Positions 31,614 to 39,223 of a DNA stretch of 40,590 nucleotides are shown in pieces. The stretch's first letter is position 1; the number at the start of each line of letters is the position of its first letter. This stretch comes from a virus. Below the pieces are notes generated by a model, which was given only the letters and a program-made list of their open reading frames with translations, searched no databases and was not told the DNA's origin. The translations under genes and the position numbers were made by a program. The stretch lies in the IMG/VR virus record IMGVR_UViG_3300050821_004937, positions 1-40,590 of that record; one strand, 5' to 3'.

Positions 31614-31934
31614 ATGGATATTAGAGAATCGTTGCTTGATACGCTAAGGCGCATTCAAGCTTACAGTCGGGCTGAGATCCATATCAAGAAAGCGTTGGAT
31701 GAAATTGATTCAGCGGATGGACCGATAGAGAGATCCGCTCACCTAGAAAATCTGACGCCAAGGGAGAAGGAAATCTATCAGATGCTGGCGCAAGGATTGG
31801 AGCCTAGAGAGATCGCGGAGAAGCTTAAGCGCTCGCTTAAGACGATTGAGGCGCAGCGCGATACCTTAAGGAAGAAACTGGGGTTCGCTACCGCCGCTGA
31901 TCTCGCGCGAGCGGCAAGGGAAGGGAAGGTGTGA
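31614..31934 (+). CDS. LuxR-type HTH regulator
   Basis: 106 residues. The C-terminal domain is a GerE/LuxR helix-turn-helix: LTPREKEIYQMLAQGLEPREIAEKLKRSLKTIEAQRDTLRKKLG (about residues 47-90). The N-terminal 45 residues are a charged helix with no receiver or ligand domain. Preceded by AAAAGGGGTTACA directly before the ATG. The best candidate for a phage transcription regulator in the early region. Confidence 0.85.
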   Translation: MDIRESLLDTLRRIQAYSRAEIHIKKALDEIDSADGPIERSAHLENLTPREKEIYQMLAQGLEPREIAEKLKRSLKTIEAQRDTLRKKLGFATAADLARAAREGKV

Positions 31935-32155
31935 AGCTTACACCACGCTCACAAGGCTACCGTTTCACGCATAAGCTTCTTCTGAATCCGGGTGATTATG
32001 TTGACATTCATCTGGTCGGACGAACCATTGTCACTGCTACGGATCAAGAAGGAAAGATTCGGATGTTTGAGCGTGATGACATGGACAAAGACTGGGTGAG
32101 AGTAGGTTCAACGCGATCTCAACGGCAACATGCCAGTGATTCAAAACTCCCATGA
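31931..32155 (+). CDS. Small basic protein after the regulator
   Basis: 74 residues, GTG start overlapping the TGA of the regulator gene (GTGA). Beta-rich N-terminal half (YRFTHKLLLNPGDYVDIHLVGRTIVTATD) and an Arg/Ser-rich end. Probably co-translated with the regulator. No family recognised. Confidence 0.55.
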   Translation: MKLTPRSQGYRFTHKLLLNPGDYVDIHLVGRTIVTATDQEGKIRMFERDDMDKDWVRVGSTRSQRQHASDSKLP

Positions 32156-32249
32156 GCTAAGTCGCAAATCAAAGGGCCGGGGATCAATTTAAGAAGGAGG
32201 AAATAAACATACGAGAGCACAAACCTAACCAAGTATCCCGGAGCAGAGT

Positions 32250-32423
32250 ATGGGAGAAAACTACGTATGGATGTGCATGTATCATGGAGAAATATTCGTG
32301 ACGGAAGATTCTGTCAGAAATCATGAGTTTAAGATGGAGTGTGTGGCAACCCTAATCAGAAAAGAAGACGCGGATTATTACAGATTCATTCTGGAAAAGT
32401 TCCTAATCAATCTCTTGAAATAA
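32250..32423 (+). CDS. 57-residue Cys/His protein A
   Basis: Reads MGENYVWMCMYHGEIFVTED and continues to TAA 32421-32423. A C-x2-H-x12-H-x5-C pattern (CMYH...NHEFKMEC) could bind zinc. Preceded by a run AAGGAGG some distance upstream. Shares the pattern and spacing with the next gene, so the two look like a tandem duplication. Confidence 0.6.
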   Translation: MGENYVWMCMYHGEIFVTEDSVRNHEFKMECVATLIRKEDADYYRFILEKFLINLLK

Positions 32424-32432
32424 GGGGATTAA

Positions 32433-32606
32433 ATGGCTCGGCAAGTTTATATGTGTTTGATTCATGACGAAGTGTTTGAGACCTTAACCGACGCAAAGAA
32501 GCACGAAGTGTTGACGGATTGTTGTGCAGCGGTTCTTGTGATGCAGAGTGAAATTGAGGAGTTAAGATCGATAATCTACAATGACAGACTGATCTCACGT
32601 TTATAA
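32433..32606 (+). CDS. 57-residue Cys/His protein B
   Basis: MARQVYMCLIHDEVFETLTD...; CLIH...KHEVLTDC repeats the C-x2-H-x12-H-x5-C pattern of the gene before it at equal length. Preceded by TAAGGGG, a variant of the early leader. Ends just before a bidirectional terminator. Function unknown. Confidence 0.6.
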   Translation: MARQVYMCLIHDEVFETLTDAKKHEVLTDCCAAVLVMQSEIEELRSIIYNDRLISRL

Positions 32607-32647
32607 GATTCCTCTCGGGTTTCAAGTAACCCCTTGTTCCCGAGACA

Positions 32648-32695
32648 ACCGGCCCCAATGAGAACGTTCAGACTCAAAGGGGCCGGTCTTTCTTC
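32648..32695. terminator. Bidirectional terminator between convergent operons
   Basis: ACCGGCCCC (32648-32656) and GGGGCCGGT (32679-32687) are perfect inverted repeats followed by CTTTCTTCT on the plus strand. It sits between the plus-strand early genes ending at 32606 and the minus-strand genes ending at 32674, overlapping the end of the latter. Confidence 0.8.
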
Positions 32696-33066
32696 TCTAG
32701 GTTCCCCGCTAATTCTTCCACGAAGTCCGGCATATCACCGCAAAACTTCTTCTCATACTCGTTCCGCCACGTCTTCCAGCAAGCAATGTCCAAAAGCTTG
32801 GGGATCTTGCTCAAAAACATCTCAAAGGACCAGCCCGCTTTTCTCGCAAACTCATCCGTCTCAATCAAATACAAATCCCATAGACTCATCACACCAAAAG
32901 GCGTGTAGATACGCGCCAACTCTTTCAACTCACGGAAATAGTGAGGCCGAAAGTAAAAGGGAACACCCTTCTTCTTCTTCCATGTCTTATCTATGTGCTC
33001 TACCATTTCCTTGAAAAACGGAGTAGGTGGTTTCTCTTTCTTAACCTTCTGCACCATTTTAGTCAC
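32674..33066 (-). CDS. Unknown protein at the end of the methyltransferase block
   Basis: 130 residues from the GTG that overlaps the upstream TGA (an ATG two codons in is also possible). Basic N-terminus, then KGVPFYFRPHYFRELKELARIYTPFGVMSLWDLYLIETDEFARKAG and a helical end; aromatic-rich. Its position beside DNA-processing genes suggests a replication or recombination accessory role, but no family is recognised. Confidence 0.6.
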   Translation of the reverse strand: MTKMVQKVKKEKPPTPFFKEMVEHIDKTWKKKKGVPFYFRPHYFRELKELARIYTPFGVMSLWDLYLIETDEFARKAGWSFEMFLSKIPKLLDIACWKTWRNEYEKKFCGDMPDFVEELAGNLEKKDRPL

Positions 33067-33383
33067 CAAACGCGGTCTCTCGTCAAAGCCAGTTGAAGTT
33101 TTTTCATAAGTGGTTCAAGTTTTTCTTCTTGATTGTCGTTGTACCATCTTTTCAAAATGGCAATGGCCGCATCACAGATTTCCTTGTGCAACTGACCATG
33201 GGTCACATCTTCGCCTGGGTCGTCGTTTTGTGCCCATTCGGCACAGTAGATTTTCGCATGAGTCTTAGGGAACTCAGAAGGCGATCCGAACTCGACGTAT
33301 TGCGGCGGAAAACGAATGCATTCGCCGTACTCGCTGCCATCTTCGTTTTGTCGATTCCAGTAAGTGCAATTTCCGCAGTTCAT
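33063..33383 (-). CDS. Cys-containing small phage protein
   Basis: 106 residues. MNCGNCTYWNRQNEDGSEYGECIRFPPQ...KIYCAEW has four cysteines (CxxC, then single C, then C) as in small phage zinc proteins with a CGNCxxW start. C-terminal half is helical. ATGA overlap with the methyltransferase upstream. Confidence 0.6.
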   Translation of the reverse strand: MNCGNCTYWNRQNEDGSEYGECIRFPPQYVEFGSPSEFPKTHAKIYCAEWAQNDDPGEDVTHGQLHKEICDAAIAILKRWYNDNQEEKLEPLMKKLQLALTRDRVW

Positions 33384-34036
33384 TGTTCCTCCGTGAAGTT
33401 AAAAACTTCTTGACTTAATCGCTTTGCTGCAATCTCGCAGTATTTCTCTTCGATCTCGATTCCGACGGCTTTGCGGCCCAAGTCCTTGGCAGCACGTAGG
33501 GTTGTGCCGCTTCCCATGAATGGATCTAAAATAAGTTCCCCCTCGTGTGAATCGATAAGTGGAGTTAGCGCCTCGATCGGTTTTTCGTTCGGATGTTTCA
33601 ATTCCAACGGTGTAATTCTGTTAGCGATGATCAGATCGACAGGACGACGTTTAAATTTGTGTTCCGGTCCAGGATAAAACGCGCATCCTTCCCATCGACG
33701 GCCAAACTCATGTTCTAAGTCTCCCATCGAATGATTTCCTTTATCCCATGCGATAAAGGATTTTGGTTTCGGAAAGAATCTCATTTGATCCCAACGACAC
33801 CACACAAACATCGCAACTCGTGGTTTTAATTCTTTGAAAATCCATTCTGGAAAAGCATCATCTCCTACGATCTTGTCTTTCCTAAGCCATTCAGTCCGCC
33901 AGGCGGACTGATACGAAATGCCATAGGGCGGATCGGTCAGAACAATATCGATAGGAGCTTTTTGAATCTCAACCAACACATCGCGACAATTCCCGTGGTA
34001 AATCGTGATCCCGGCATGTTCGTAATATGGTTTCAT
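33380..34036 (-). CDS. DNA N4/N6-methyltransferase (beta class)
   Basis: 218 residues. DPPYGISY (motif IV) near residue 35 precedes FMGSGTTLRAAKDLGRKAVGIEIEEKYCEIAAKR (motif I and following) near residues 174-207: the beta order. Adds a methyl group to adenine or cytosine amino groups in DNA, probably protecting phage DNA or marking it for regulation. No restriction enzyme lies nearby, so it is a solitary methyltransferase. Confidence 0.9.
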   Translation of the reverse strand: MKPYYEHAGITIYHGNCRDVLVEIQKAPIDIVLTDPPYGISYQSAWRTEWLRKDKIVGDDAFPEWIFKELKPRVAMFVWCRWDQMRFFPKPKSFIAWDKGNHSMGDLEHEFGRRWEGCAFYPGPEHKFKRRPVDLIIANRITPLELKHPNEKPIEALTPLIDSHEGELILDPFMGSGTTLRAAKDLGRKAVGIEIEEKYCEIAAKRLSQEVFNFTEEQ

Positions 34037-34105
34037 TTACAAAAAAGGATTTTGTCTGTCATAGAGCATTCCTCTCTATTTGCTCGGAGCTGAAATCAAC
34101 GTCCA

Positions 34106-34648
34106 TCAAATTCTCTTGAATCCAAAATCTTTTTTCTTTATTTTAACCATTCTTCCGTCTGAATGGTGCCATACAATGCCTTCAATGTCTTTATCTTTAA
34201 ACCAATCTTTTAAAGCATCAAATGATCTAGGCGCATCAAGAATTTCTTTGCCATGAGGAATTAGTCGATGAATATTTTGATGTTCTGGATTCCCTTGGAT
34301 CTTAGGTCCTATTAACTCGTAAGTTCCATTTGGTTCGTTTCCTTTGAATGCTTCTAAAAACCATTTGTCGCTGGGATTTGTTGGTTCACATTGCAACCAA
34401 CCAGGCCAGTGTTTAGTGACTGGATCTGGATCTTGAGATGGGATAAATCCATATGGCGGAGTTTTGCCTTCTTTACAGTCGTAACGCTTGAATAACATCC
34501 CATCTTTAACCATGCAACACGTACCGTCATATTTGCGTGTAGCAATTCCTTCTCCATTTATTACCCATTCAGCACCCGGTACAATTGAATCTCTAACAAG
34601 ATGATCGCCATCATAATTTCTCTCAAATAGTGAGATTATTTTCTTCAT
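34106..34648 (-). CDS. RNA ligase-like nucleotidyltransferase
   Basis: 180 residues. Ligase motifs: motif I ATRKYDGTCCMV with the nucleotidylated Lys followed by DGT (about residues 37-48), FLEAFKG and ELIGPK in the position of motif III, EGIVWHH as motif IV (about 155-161), MVKIKKKDFG as motif V (about 167-176). The short size matches phage families resembling T4 RNA ligases without extra domains. Probably repairs nicked tRNA/RNA. It overlaps the exonuclease gene (ATGA). Confidence 0.8.
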   Translation of the reverse strand: MKKIISLFERNYDGDHLVRDSIVPGAEWVINGEGIATRKYDGTCCMVKDGMLFKRYDCKEGKTPPYGFIPSQDPDPVTKHWPGWLQCEPTNPSDKWFLEAFKGNEPNGTYELIGPKIQGNPEHQNIHRLIPHGKEILDAPRSFDALKDWFKDKDIEGIVWHHSDGRMVKIKKKDFGFKRI

Positions 34649-35406
34649 AGAAAGTGTTTCATCCCCATGGAATGAGTGAGATTTTTAGCCGCAAGAAAAG
34701 CTTTAAAGCTCTCTTCCATATTGGCAATTTCTCTGACTTCAAATGTGACGGGTAACTTTTTGCCAAAGCGCACAATATATCCCCGCGCACACGATTCTCC
34801 ATACGTTTCGGTGAATGCTTGCCAATACGCAGATACTTGGAGCGCGTATTCATCGTAGATCCCGTTAGACGTTTTCCAGTCCAGTATGACGTATTGTCCA
34901 TTTTGTCTTCCGAGTGCATCGAGCGAACCTCCGTATCCGTGGATTAGAGACGCGACTTTCGTATCACCCATCACAAGCTCAATCTTGGAATTCTTCCACC
35001 ACTCTATAAAAGCTGTGACCGCTGGTTCCATCTCAGGAGTCAAATCCGTCGGCATCTTTCCTTGGATCACTTGATCAATGTATTTATGCACCAGGGTACC
35101 CAAGTCCGCTGCGTCGTCTTTGATCTTCTCGGGACGCGCTTGCGCTTCGGTCAAAATCTCTTTGATCCATGCTTCGGTCAAAATGATCTCAGTCTTTGGT
35201 TCCCGAATGTGAGTCATGAGCGCTCGTTCCACGGATGCAAGTGCCTCTCTCTTGCTCCAAATTGAAATCCCTGGCTTGTTGATGATCTGAAGAAATCCAG
35301 TCACTCCTGGAAGCAAATCTGAGTTCGCCTTGTAGAAATGCTTCCGTTTCTCAACGATCAACTCGACGGAGAATTTGGGTTTTAGGGGAGCGATTTGGTC
35401 TTTCAT
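34645..35406 (-). CDS. PD-(D/E)XK exonuclease, RecB/Cas4-like
   Basis: 253 residues. GTLVHKYIDQVI (about 104-115; His of the family), GYGGSLDALGRQNGQYVILDWKTSNG (catalytic D...DWK, about 157-182) and YALQVSAYWQAF (motif QxxxY). A DNA-processing nuclease for recombination or DNA-end resection. Transcribed from the operator region shared with the 35529 operon, where a possible annealing protein is encoded. Confidence 0.85.
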   Translation of the reverse strand: MKDQIAPLKPKFSVELIVEKRKHFYKANSDLLPGVTGFLQIINKPGISIWSKREALASVERALMTHIREPKTEIILTEAWIKEILTEAQARPEKIKDDAADLGTLVHKYIDQVIQGKMPTDLTPEMEPAVTAFIEWWKNSKIELVMGDTKVASLIHGYGGSLDALGRQNGQYVILDWKTSNGIYDEYALQVSAYWQAFTETYGESCARGYIVRFGKKLPVTFEVREIANMEESFKAFLAAKNLTHSMGMKHFL

Positions 35407-35410
35407 GGGA

Positions 35411-35511
35411 TTAGGTGAACCACCTTAAATATTTTAGGTGAACCTGTCAAATCGCTGCAAAATCACCTAGACTTGACATGCAGCTCACCTAATGATATTA
35501 GGGACACCTAA
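35411..35511. promoter_or_regulatory. Operator array and divergent promoter region
   Basis: Two TTAGGTGAACC copies (35411-35421, 35434-35444) and three reverse-type copies TCACCTA (35463), TCACCTAA (35485) and ACACCTAA (35504) sit 19-29 bp apart. TTGACA (35473-35478) and TATTAG (35496-35501) with a 17-bp spacer make a plus-strand promoter that the TCACCTAA site splits. The array lies between the exonuclease start and the 35529 operon start, so one repressor could control both. Confidence 0.75.
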
Positions 35512-35528
35512 CGATTGAGGAGGCCATC

Positions 35529-35720
35529 ATGGAGAGAAAAGAAGACTTCAATCCTTACACCGCAACAAAGCAATTTTGGTTTAAACACTTTCACATGGAA
35601 CTGTGCTCAGGCAACAACCAGCTTGCTGAAGAGCATTTCTTGCGTTACCGCTATTGGATGAGACGTGAGAAGGTTTGGGAGTATTTGAGCGAACTGTGTA
35701 AACAAAAGATGAAATCTTGA
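35529..35720 (+). CDS. Small early protein of the integration operon
   Basis: 63 residues, MERKEDFNPYTATKQFWFKH, after a GAGGAGG site. Aromatic- and Arg-rich (HFLRYRYWMRREKVWEYLSEL), mostly helical. First gene behind the operator-controlled promoter. No family recognised. Confidence 0.65.
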   Translation: MERKEDFNPYTATKQFWFKHFHMELCSGNNQLAEEHFLRYRYWMRREKVWEYLSELCKQKMKS

Positions 35721-35738
35721 AGTTCAAGGAGTTTGGCA

Positions 35739-36566
35739 ATGCCGGATGAGCGAAGCGCAGCATCACATGAGACAATGGAGATCGCAACAATCGAAACGAA
35801 AGAAGTATCAATGAGTCGGACCCCGGATGTGGTGTTGGGTGAGGCGAAGAGAGCGGCTGAGTCTCTTAAAGCCATCATCGCCAAGAAACCCAAACCTGTC
35901 ATCATCGCGGGGCGTCAGTTTCTGGAGTTTGAAGACTGGGCTATGATCGCCAAATTCTACGGTGTCGTGGCCAAGGTTGTAGATTCCAAATACGTTGAGT
36001 ACGGGACATCAAAAGGCTTTGAATCGGTCGCCGTAGCCTTCCACATTCACTCAGGACAAGAGATATCAAGGGCTGTTGGCATGTGCATGAGTGATGAGGA
36101 GATAACGCAAGGGAAGACTCGCGCTGATTGGTCACTTCAGAGACTGCGCTCATTCTCCCAGACTCGGGCTTGCTCCAAGTGCTTGAAGCAAGTGTTCTCA
36201 TGGGTTGCTGTTTTGGGGGGGTATGCCCCGCAACCGGCTGAGGAGATGACCCATGAAGCTACCACAATCCACCCACAAAATCACCCACAAAATCCCCACG
36301 AACCTGAAGTTCTTCCTCCCATCAAAGAGATCGCCGCTGACATCAAAGACATGATCGGTGTCATGTGCCAAGGCGATCAGACAAAGATGGAGGTCATGCT
36401 CAAAGAGTTCACTTCCTGGAAAGACAAGGAATCAGGCCAAGAAAAATGGCTTGACTTCGATTCCGTCAACCGCTTAGTCGCAAATCCATCCAAGCACGCT
36501 TGGCTCCGCAAGATCCACTCCCGTGTTTCGGAATTCGTAGCCAACAATAAAGGAAAACCACAATGA
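35739..36566 (+). CDS. Possible single-strand annealing / recombination protein
   Basis: 275 residues; the ATG at 35739 has AAGGAG upstream. A conserved phage region: VIIAGRQFLEFEDWAMIAKFYGVVAKV, then WSLQRLRSFSQTRACSKCLKQVFSWVAVLGGYAPQPAEEM. This resembles the SMAQTRAxxKALR...AGY-PAEEM signature of uncharacterised phage proteins found beside exonucleases, and the TRA...R..a.GY pattern recalls Rad52/Erf-type annealers. The function is inferred from this and from the divergent exonuclease. Confidence 0.5.
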   Translation: MPDERSAASHETMEIATIETKEVSMSRTPDVVLGEAKRAAESLKAIIAKKPKPVIIAGRQFLEFEDWAMIAKFYGVVAKVVDSKYVEYGTSKGFESVAVAFHIHSGQEISRAVGMCMSDEEITQGKTRADWSLQRLRSFSQTRACSKCLKQVFSWVAVLGGYAPQPAEEMTHEATTIHPQNHPQNPHEPEVLPPIKEIAADIKDMIGVMCQGDQTKMEVMLKEFTSWKDKESGQEKWLDFDSVNRLVANPSKHAWLRKIHSRVSEFVANNKGKPQ

Positions 36567-36778
36567 CAACCGCAACTTCAATCAAGAGAGAAAAGAAAGC
36601 TCGCATCTATAAAGTGAGGAATGGAGACATAGTGCAACTCGTGCGCGCTTATTCCAGGTCAGGGGCAATCAAGGGACTACTTTCCGAGATTAGCGCCAAC
36701 ATCGCCACACAGGACGAAATTCTGACCTATGGGCCACAAGTTGAACTAATCGACGCGACAAAACTAGCTGATCTATAA
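36563..36778 (+). CDS. Small protein, unknown
   Basis: 71 residues, MTTATSIKREKKARIYKVRN; ATGA overlap with the previous gene. Looks like a short beta/alpha domain (ARIYKVRNGDIVQLVRAYSRSGAIKGLL) comparable to small phage proteins that adapt or bind DNA. No firm family. Confidence 0.6.
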   Translation: MTTATSIKREKKARIYKVRNGDIVQLVRAYSRSGAIKGLLSEISANIATQDEILTYGPQVELIDATKLADL

Positions 36779-36796
36779 GGGAAAGGGTGGCAATTC

Positions 36797-36994
36797 ATGG
36801 CTACAACTGATACACTTAAGCGTTATCTGAGCGTAAAAGAGACAGGGGAATATCTAGGGCTATCCAGACACACAATCTACCGCATGATTAAGAGTTTAGA
36901 GATCCCTTTCACGACCTTTGGCCGCGTTAAACGGTTTGATCGTGAAAAGCTGGATCGCTGGATCGCGGCAAGGAGTGTGGAAGGGAAAACCTAA
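36797..36994 (+). CDS. Excisionase-like MerR/HTH_17 protein
   Basis: 65 residues. YLSVKETGEYLGLSRHTIYRMIKSLEIPFTTFGRVKRFDREKLDRWI is a winged HTH_17 domain complete from residue 10 to 55. Placed 12 bp before the integrase gene, where directionality factors are encoded. It likely binds attP and favours excision; it could also regulate transcription. Confidence 0.85.
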   Translation: MATTDTLKRYLSVKETGEYLGLSRHTIYRMIKSLEIPFTTFGRVKRFDREKLDRWIAARSVEGKT

Positions 36995-37006
36995 AAAGGG
37001 GTACGC

Positions 37007-38104
37007 ATGAAACGCATTTCCAACCTGAAAGAGATCAACGGGATCTGGCGTTGCAATTACATCCATCCAATCACAAAAAAGCGAGTACGGCACACCCTTA
37101 AAACACGCATCTATGAAAAGGCTCTGGAGATGTACCAGAGAGAATATGGCACTGCGTTTGATCAGAAATATCTTGGGAAAGCAACGGATAAAACACTCTC
37201 GGAATTGATCGATTGGTGTTGGGATAATTACTGGCAATTCGATGAGCATGGGGCAGATAAGAAAACTCGCTACGGGTACATGAAAGCGCCAATTGATAAA
37301 TTTGGCACAGTTCAAGCAAAAACAATCACAAAAGATCAAGTCAGAGCATTCATCGCAGAGCGCATTCTAACCGTTAAGAAAAAATCAGTTGGAAATGAAA
37401 TCTCTTCAGTTGGGTTTGCGTTCAATCGTGCCATTGAAGAAGGCATGTTGAGTGAGAACCCTTTTACCAAACTTGGCAAAAGATTATTCCCAAAATATGA
37501 ATCTTCCAGGTCTAGAATAGGCTCTCAGAAAGAGATTGGCTTACTCTTGGGTCACTCAGCGGGGATGCTTCGAGCTATCGTTGAATTTGATCTTAACAGC
37601 GGTTTAAGGAAAGGTCAGATTGAGAATCTGAAACGCACGGACGTTGACTGGATCAAACGCACAATGACAGTTGAGTGTGATAAGGGGGGCCGTCATCACG
37701 TTTACGAAGTGCCCATCTATGACCGTGCAATGGAGATCCTGAAGTCGTTGCCTCAAGACACAGAGTACATTTTCACCAATCAATTCAGTCAGAAGATTCC
37801 GATTAATGGCTTGATTAAAGCCGGTTTCCCACGCCTTGTGAAACGCTGTGGCATCACTGATTTCAAGTTCCACGATCTACGCCACACATTCGCAACTGAA
37901 CTTTACCGCAATACCAAGAATCTCAAGTATGTCCAGGAAGTGCTTGGGCATACCGATGTTAAGCAAACGCAAACCTACCTGAATCTGACACACGAGGATC
38001 TGGCGCAATATAACAGCTTCCGTTTCGGTTCTGTTGAGCACAAAAATGACACAGTGACAGAAACGGAAGATGCAAACATGGTGAAAGTGACTGATAATCA
38101 ATGA
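37007..38104 (+). CDS. int: Tyrosine-type phage integrase
   Basis: 365 residues. The N-terminus (MKRISNLKEINGIWRCNYIH) is an arm-binding-type region and a SAM-like core-binding domain follows (residues 60-150). Catalytic residues: Arg in NSGLRKGQIENL (about 204), HDLRHTFATELY (His-x-x-Arg), and GHTDVKQTQTYLNL (His ... Tyr). Preceded by TAAAAAGGGGTACGC, a variant of the early leader. The TGA at 38102-38104 lies one base before the tRNA-Pro fragment, so transcription of int runs straight into attP. Confidence 0.95.
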   Translation: MKRISNLKEINGIWRCNYIHPITKKRVRHTLKTRIYEKALEMYQREYGTAFDQKYLGKATDKTLSELIDWCWDNYWQFDEHGADKKTRYGYMKAPIDKFGTVQAKTITKDQVRAFIAERILTVKKKSVGNEISSVGFAFNRAIEEGMLSENPFTKLGKRLFPKYESSRSRIGSQKEIGLLLGHSAGMLRAIVEFDLNSGLRKGQIENLKRTDVDWIKRTMTVECDKGGRHHVYEVPIYDRAMEILKSLPQDTEYIFTNQFSQKIPINGLIKAGFPRLVKRCGITDFKFHDLRHTFATELYRNTKNLKYVQEVLGHTDVKQTQTYLNLTHEDLAQYNSFRFGSVEHKNDTVTETEDANMVKVTDNQ

Positions 38105-38276
38105 TCGGGGTGTAGCTCAGCTGGTAGAGCGCTTGGTTCGGGAGCAGCTAATATTTTAGTATCAGGCTTTATCAGACGTTGACTTTAGTTGCAAATCAGT
38201 CACTTTCGTAAGAATTAAGAAGTTGCTGGAAGTTTAGTTTTTAGCTCAAGTTAGCTTAAATCAAGCTTTATCAGAC
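38083..38276 (+). other. attP: Phage attachment site (attP) with arm-type repeats
   Basis: Contains the 38-base 5' half of a tRNA-Pro gene (38106-38143). A 13-bp inverted repeat GAAAGTGACTGAT (38083-38095) / ATCAGTCACTTTC (38195-38207) is centred on position 38145, two bases past the end of the tRNA homology. TATCAGRC-type copies lie at 38160-38167, 38170-38177 and 38269-38276, within a 17-bp near-perfect direct repeat (38161-38177 and 38260-38276). These are probable integrase/excisionase arm sites. The region 38105-38301 has no gene. Confidence 0.82.
38106..38143 (+). tRNA. tRNA-Pro(CGG) gene fragment, 5' half only
   Basis: CGGGGTG acceptor strand, TA, a D-arm GCTC-AGCTGGTA-GAGC, G, anticodon strand CTTGG and loop TTCGGGA (anticodon CGG). 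Identity to a tRNA ends there: the next bases GCAGC do not pair with CTTGG, and no T-arm or acceptor 3' strand follows. Not a functional tRNA; it is the integration target core. Confidence 0.85.
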
Positions 38277-38307
38277 ACAAAATTGGCACAATCAAAAGGA
38301 GTTGAAA

Positions 38308-38526
38308 ATGAACGATAAAATCATCGTCGCACTGAGAGAGGAATTGAAAAAAGCAGAGAAAGAGTCACTGAAACTTAAGTCAGTTCTTGCGATGCTAAAT
38401 GGCGCATCTAAAACGATCCAGAATGGCCACAAACGGAGTGCAGCAACCATTGCCAAAATGAAGGCTTCTGCTAAGAAAAGATGGGCTAAAGAGAAAAAAG
38501 CGTCCCCTAAAGTCCTCTCTCAATAA
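38308..38526 (+). CDS. Small basic helical protein
   Basis: 72 residues, MNDKIIVALREELKKAEKES, after GGAG; TTG two codons upstream is an alternative. Lys/Ala-rich coiled N-terminus and a basic C-terminus (KMKASAKKRWAKEKKASPK) that could bind DNA. Just beyond attP on the plus strand. Overlaps the nuclease gene tail-to-tail by 20 bp. Confidence 0.6.
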   Translation: MNDKIIVALREELKKAEKESLKLKSVLAMLNGASKTIQNGHKRSAATIAKMKASAKKRWAKEKKASPKVLSQ

Positions 38527-38860
38527 CCTCATCCACGCTTCGCGCAACAAAGGCCATTCCACCGGATTTGTTGATCCTTTGGATCATAGCGTTCTGCTCT
38601 AATGTGACCAAACCTTTCTGGTTTTTACATTCGATCCCTACAAACCGCCCACCGTCTGTTCCGCACGTTGGACAAGGTTTTCCCGTTGGTTTAGTCATCC
38701 CAATTGTATCGGGCCAGCCTTTTTCACCTATATGAATGGCCCATTTTTTGCCCTTGTGTTCCCCCAACATCAAACCGCTATTGTTTCGTTTGAACACATA
38801 GCCACGCATCCATAGATATTGGAGAATAGCCTTCTGAATATGTTTTTCTGCAATGTCCAA
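38507..38860 (-). CDS. VRR-NUC domain nuclease
   Basis: 117 residues. AILQYLWMRGYVFKRNNSGL (N-terminal Glu/Arg region), GWPDTIGM (catalytic D) and FVGIECKNQKGLVTLEQ (E-x-K) are the VRR-NUC family motifs; a CPTC pair sits between. Small phage VRR-NUC proteins are resolvase-like or restriction-type nucleases. Last gene of the lysis strand, ends at the border of attP. Confidence 0.88.
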   Translation of the reverse strand: MDIAEKHIQKAILQYLWMRGYVFKRNNSGLMLGEHKGKKWAIHIGEKGWPDTIGMTKPTGKPCPTCGTDGGRFVGIECKNQKGLVTLEQNAMIQRINKSGGMAFVARSVDEVIERGL

Positions 38861-38861
38861 T

Positions 38862-39071
38862 TTAGGTTGCCGGAACGTCGGGAAGAGATCCGCCTTTAAA
38901 CTTTACAATCGCTCTCGCAAGCGCATAAACACCTTCTAAAAGTGTCGTGACAAACACCGCTTTATCAGGTGTGACAAGTCCCTTTGCCATACCCCAGATC
39001 GTGAAAAGCTGCATCGCCACTTTGCCCCAAAACTCGGTAGTTTTCCATCCTGGTTTCACACCGTTATTCAT
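38862..39071 (-). CDS. Holin-like membrane protein
   Basis: 69 residues from MNNGVKPGWKTTEFWGKVAM with AAAGGAGG directly upstream; upstream codons of the open frame are excluded by this site. GWKTTEFW is typical of phage holins. Two hydrophobic stretches (VAMQLFTIWGMAKGLV, AVFVTTLLEGVYALARAIV) would span the membrane. Sits after the M15 endolysin, forming a lysis cassette. Confidence 0.65.
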   Translation of the reverse strand: MNNGVKPGWKTTEFWGKVAMQLFTIWGMAKGLVTPDKAVFVTTLLEGVYALARAIVKFKGGSLPDVPAT

Positions 39072-39213
39072 CTTTGCCTCCTTTAACGTCATACCTAGGT
39101 TTTCCAACTTCAGAAGAATCCTTATTTTCTGTAATAGATTCATCGTTTTTCCTTGAGAACGTCGGCAGAGTCCATGACCATGAAATCCGGTAACCTGTAA
39201 ACTTTTCAATCAA
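39064..39213 (-). CDS. Short protein between endolysin and holin (low confidence)
   Basis: A frame ending TAA 39064 overlaps the holin start. A TTG at 39213 gives LIEKFTGYRISWSWTLPTF and a hydrophilic charged tail, 49 residues. An AAGGGGAAG site lies about 17 nt upstream, so the start is unsure. Fills the gap between two lysis genes; function unknown. Confidence 0.4.
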   Translation of the reverse strand: MIEKFTGYRISWSWTLPTFSRKNDESITENKDSSEVGKPRYDVKGGKDE

Positions 39214-39223
39214 ATCTAAAAGA

